A DNA stretch of 64,000 nt from Pseudomonas sp. Teo4. GTDB taxonomy: Bacteria; Pseudomonadota; Gammaproteobacteria; Pseudomonadales; Pseudomonadaceae. The translations under genes were made by a program, and so were the position numbers. Location: the NCBI RefSeq assembly GCF_034387475.1, contig NZ_JAXCIL010000001.1, forward strand, positions 248,001 through 312,000, written 5' to 3'. The notes beneath the pieces are model-generated. The model did no database searches, was not told where the DNA came from, and worked only from the letters and a program-made list of their open reading frames with translations. The first letter of the stretch is position 1, and every line of letters starts with the position of its first letter. Shown in pieces: positions 62,758 through 64,000 of the stretch.

Positions 62758-64000
62758 CGTGGATTTTCCTGATGCAGTTGCTGTTCATACCAGAATTTGC
62801 GCCGCAGCAGCTCCGCCGGGTTGTCGGGGATCTCTCGCAGCCATTGTTCCAGAGCCTGGCGTTGCTCTGCATCGAGGCTGGTCGACACCGGGCGTTGCGG
62901 CGGCTGGGTGACGCTGTCGTCATCACCACCCTGAGTACTAGCGGTTGATTGACCGTTCTGACTGCTTTCGCCGGGTGCTTCGGCAGCTTGTTCGTTGTTG
63001 CCGGGTGTGCCCTGGGCTGGATTGCTGGCCGAGCTGCTGTTGCCCTCGGTTTCGCTGCCAGGCGTGCCTTGGGCATCGTTTTTGGCCGGTGGTTCCTCGG
63101 CCTCTGCTTCGCGTTGCTGCAACATTTGCTGGACCAGGGCCTGGTTTTCCAGCGCTGCTTGCAGGTCGGGCTGGCGCTCCAGGGCTTGCTCATAGGCATC
63201 CAGGGCGGCTTAGTTCGCCGCTGTGGGCCAGGGCATTGCCTCGATTGTAGTGGGCCGCGGCACTGTTGCTCTGTGCGAATGCCTGGGCGGCGCCTGCGAA
63301 GTCACCGGCCTGGTAAAGCGCCATGCCTCGCCATTGTGGGTCCTGGAAGTGGCGTGCAGCCTCCGCCGGACGCTTTTGCTCAAGCAGACGCTGGCCTTGC
63401 TGGTCGGGGCGCAGCCACAGGTCGTTGAATTCGAAGGCCTGGCTGGGCTGCGGCAGGGCCAGCAGCAGCGGCAGGCAGAACAGCCAGCCGCGCCGACCGG
63501 CGCAGGCCGCCAACAGCAGCAACGGCAGCAGCAGCCAGTAACCTTGGTCGGCCCAGCTGTCCAGCTGCACGCTCTGGCCATCGTTGCGCAAGGCGCGGGG
63601 GTTGTCGAACAGGCCCAGGCCACGCAGGTCGAGATCGTCGATGCGGGCGTGGCGATAGCGCCCGCCGGTACTGCTGATGAAGGCCTTGAGGCTGGCGCTG
63701 TCCAGGCGCGGCAGAAGGATGCCGCCCTGATCGTCCTTGAGGAATTCGCCGTTGGCTTGGCGCACCGGTGCGCCTTCACTGCTGCCGATGCCCAGCATCA
63801 GCAGACTCGGCCCTGGCGGCCCAGGGCATGGACGATGCCCTGGCGTTCCGGTTCGCTCAGCGCCGAGCCGATCAGCAGCAGACGCCCCTGGCCCAGGCCG
63901 CTCTGGGCCAGCAGCGACAGACCTTTCTGTACGGCCAGGTCAGCGCGCTGGCCGGCTTGCGGCATGATCGACGGGTCGATGGCTTCAAGCAGGTTGCGCG
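62754..64000 (-). CDS. BatB/BatC-like VWA and TPR protein, 5' part outside window (frameshifts)
   Basis: C-terminal ~415 residues of a larger membrane protein. Visible: end of a von Willebrand A domain (IVHALGRQG ... LLMLGIGSSEGAPV), two membrane spans (GYWLLLPLLLLAACAG and LFCLPLLLALPQPSQA), TPR repeats (MALYQAGDFAGAAQAFAQSN; AAHYNRGNALAHSGEL), then a Gly/Ser/Glu-rich region and a C-terminal helix (WLREIPDNPAELLRRKFWYE). Frame changes near 63212 and 63810. BatB with fused BatC-type TPR, as in Pseudomonas bat operons. The start lies beyond the right edge. Confidence 0.82.

Overview
The window is chromosomal DNA of a fluorescent pseudomonad, most likely the Pseudomonas putida group. Evidence: high GC; the gene order gltX - tRNA-Ala/tRNA-Glu, leuCD - leuB - asd - usg - fimV - truA - trpF - accD - folC - dedD - cvpA - purF - metZ, and pepN - sbcCD - bat; protein sequences that read as Pseudomonas; and many copies of two REP families typical of P. 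putida intergenic DNA. It is mostly core, housekeeping genome. I see no prophage, integron, CRISPR array or intact transposon.

The most pervasive oddity is that more than half of the protein genes carry one or more single- or double-base indels, mostly in short homopolymers. They hit essential genes (gltX, asd, nadK, leuB, purF) and also tRNAs, roughly fifty events in 64 kb. This pattern points to uncorrected sequencing or assembly error rather than real gene death. I therefore annotate each such gene over its full reconstructed span and say where the frame breaks.

Layout. 1-2.9 kb: an EmrAB-type drug efflux pair on the minus strand. 3.0-5.6 kb: gltX and three tandem tRNA-Ala(GGC)/tRNA-Glu(UUC) pairs. 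5.7-9.4 kb: a TetR regulator with a palindromic operator, an alpha/beta hydrolase, a hotdog thioesterase, dusC, and ibpA with a sigma32-type promoter and a ROSE-like RNA thermometer. 9.4-12.7 kb: a five-PAS GGDEF-EAL c-di-GMP protein (minus). 12.7-20.3 kb: LysR regulator divergent from the leucine genes leuC-leuD, a methyltransferase, leuB, asd and a catalytically incomplete asd paralogue. 20.4-32.2 kb: fimV, truA, trpF, accD-folC-dedD, cvpA-purF-metZ-SDR. 32.5-33.3 kb: tRNA-Val(UAC) and three tRNA-Asp(GUC). 33.4-38.2 kb: a DUF2242 lipoprotein, a 28-codon small gene, an AraC regulator with a nitrilase-fold protein, and nhaA with a structured leader. 38.5-47.3 kb: fadH (with a PsrA-like box), a PLP deaminase-family protein, cytochrome b561, DUF1853, and overlapping nadK-phosphatase-rhomboid, then YeaC-DUF2797-pepN. 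50-64 kb: a YCF48 propeller/RND transporter pair, a lactonase-family protein, GST-sbcC-sbcD, and the start of a Bat operon that runs off the right edge.

The genes serve amino-acid biosynthesis (Leu, Asp family, Trp, Met), fatty-acid synthesis and breakdown, purine, folate and NADP supply, tRNA charging and modification, DNA repair and envelope functions. I found no convincing undescribed system. The best leads are the nhaA leader, the REP unit translated inside the rhomboid gene, the nitrilase-fold protein lacking its catalytic cysteine, the YCF48/RND operon and a 54-bp hairpin that looks like two abutted IS3-type ends.
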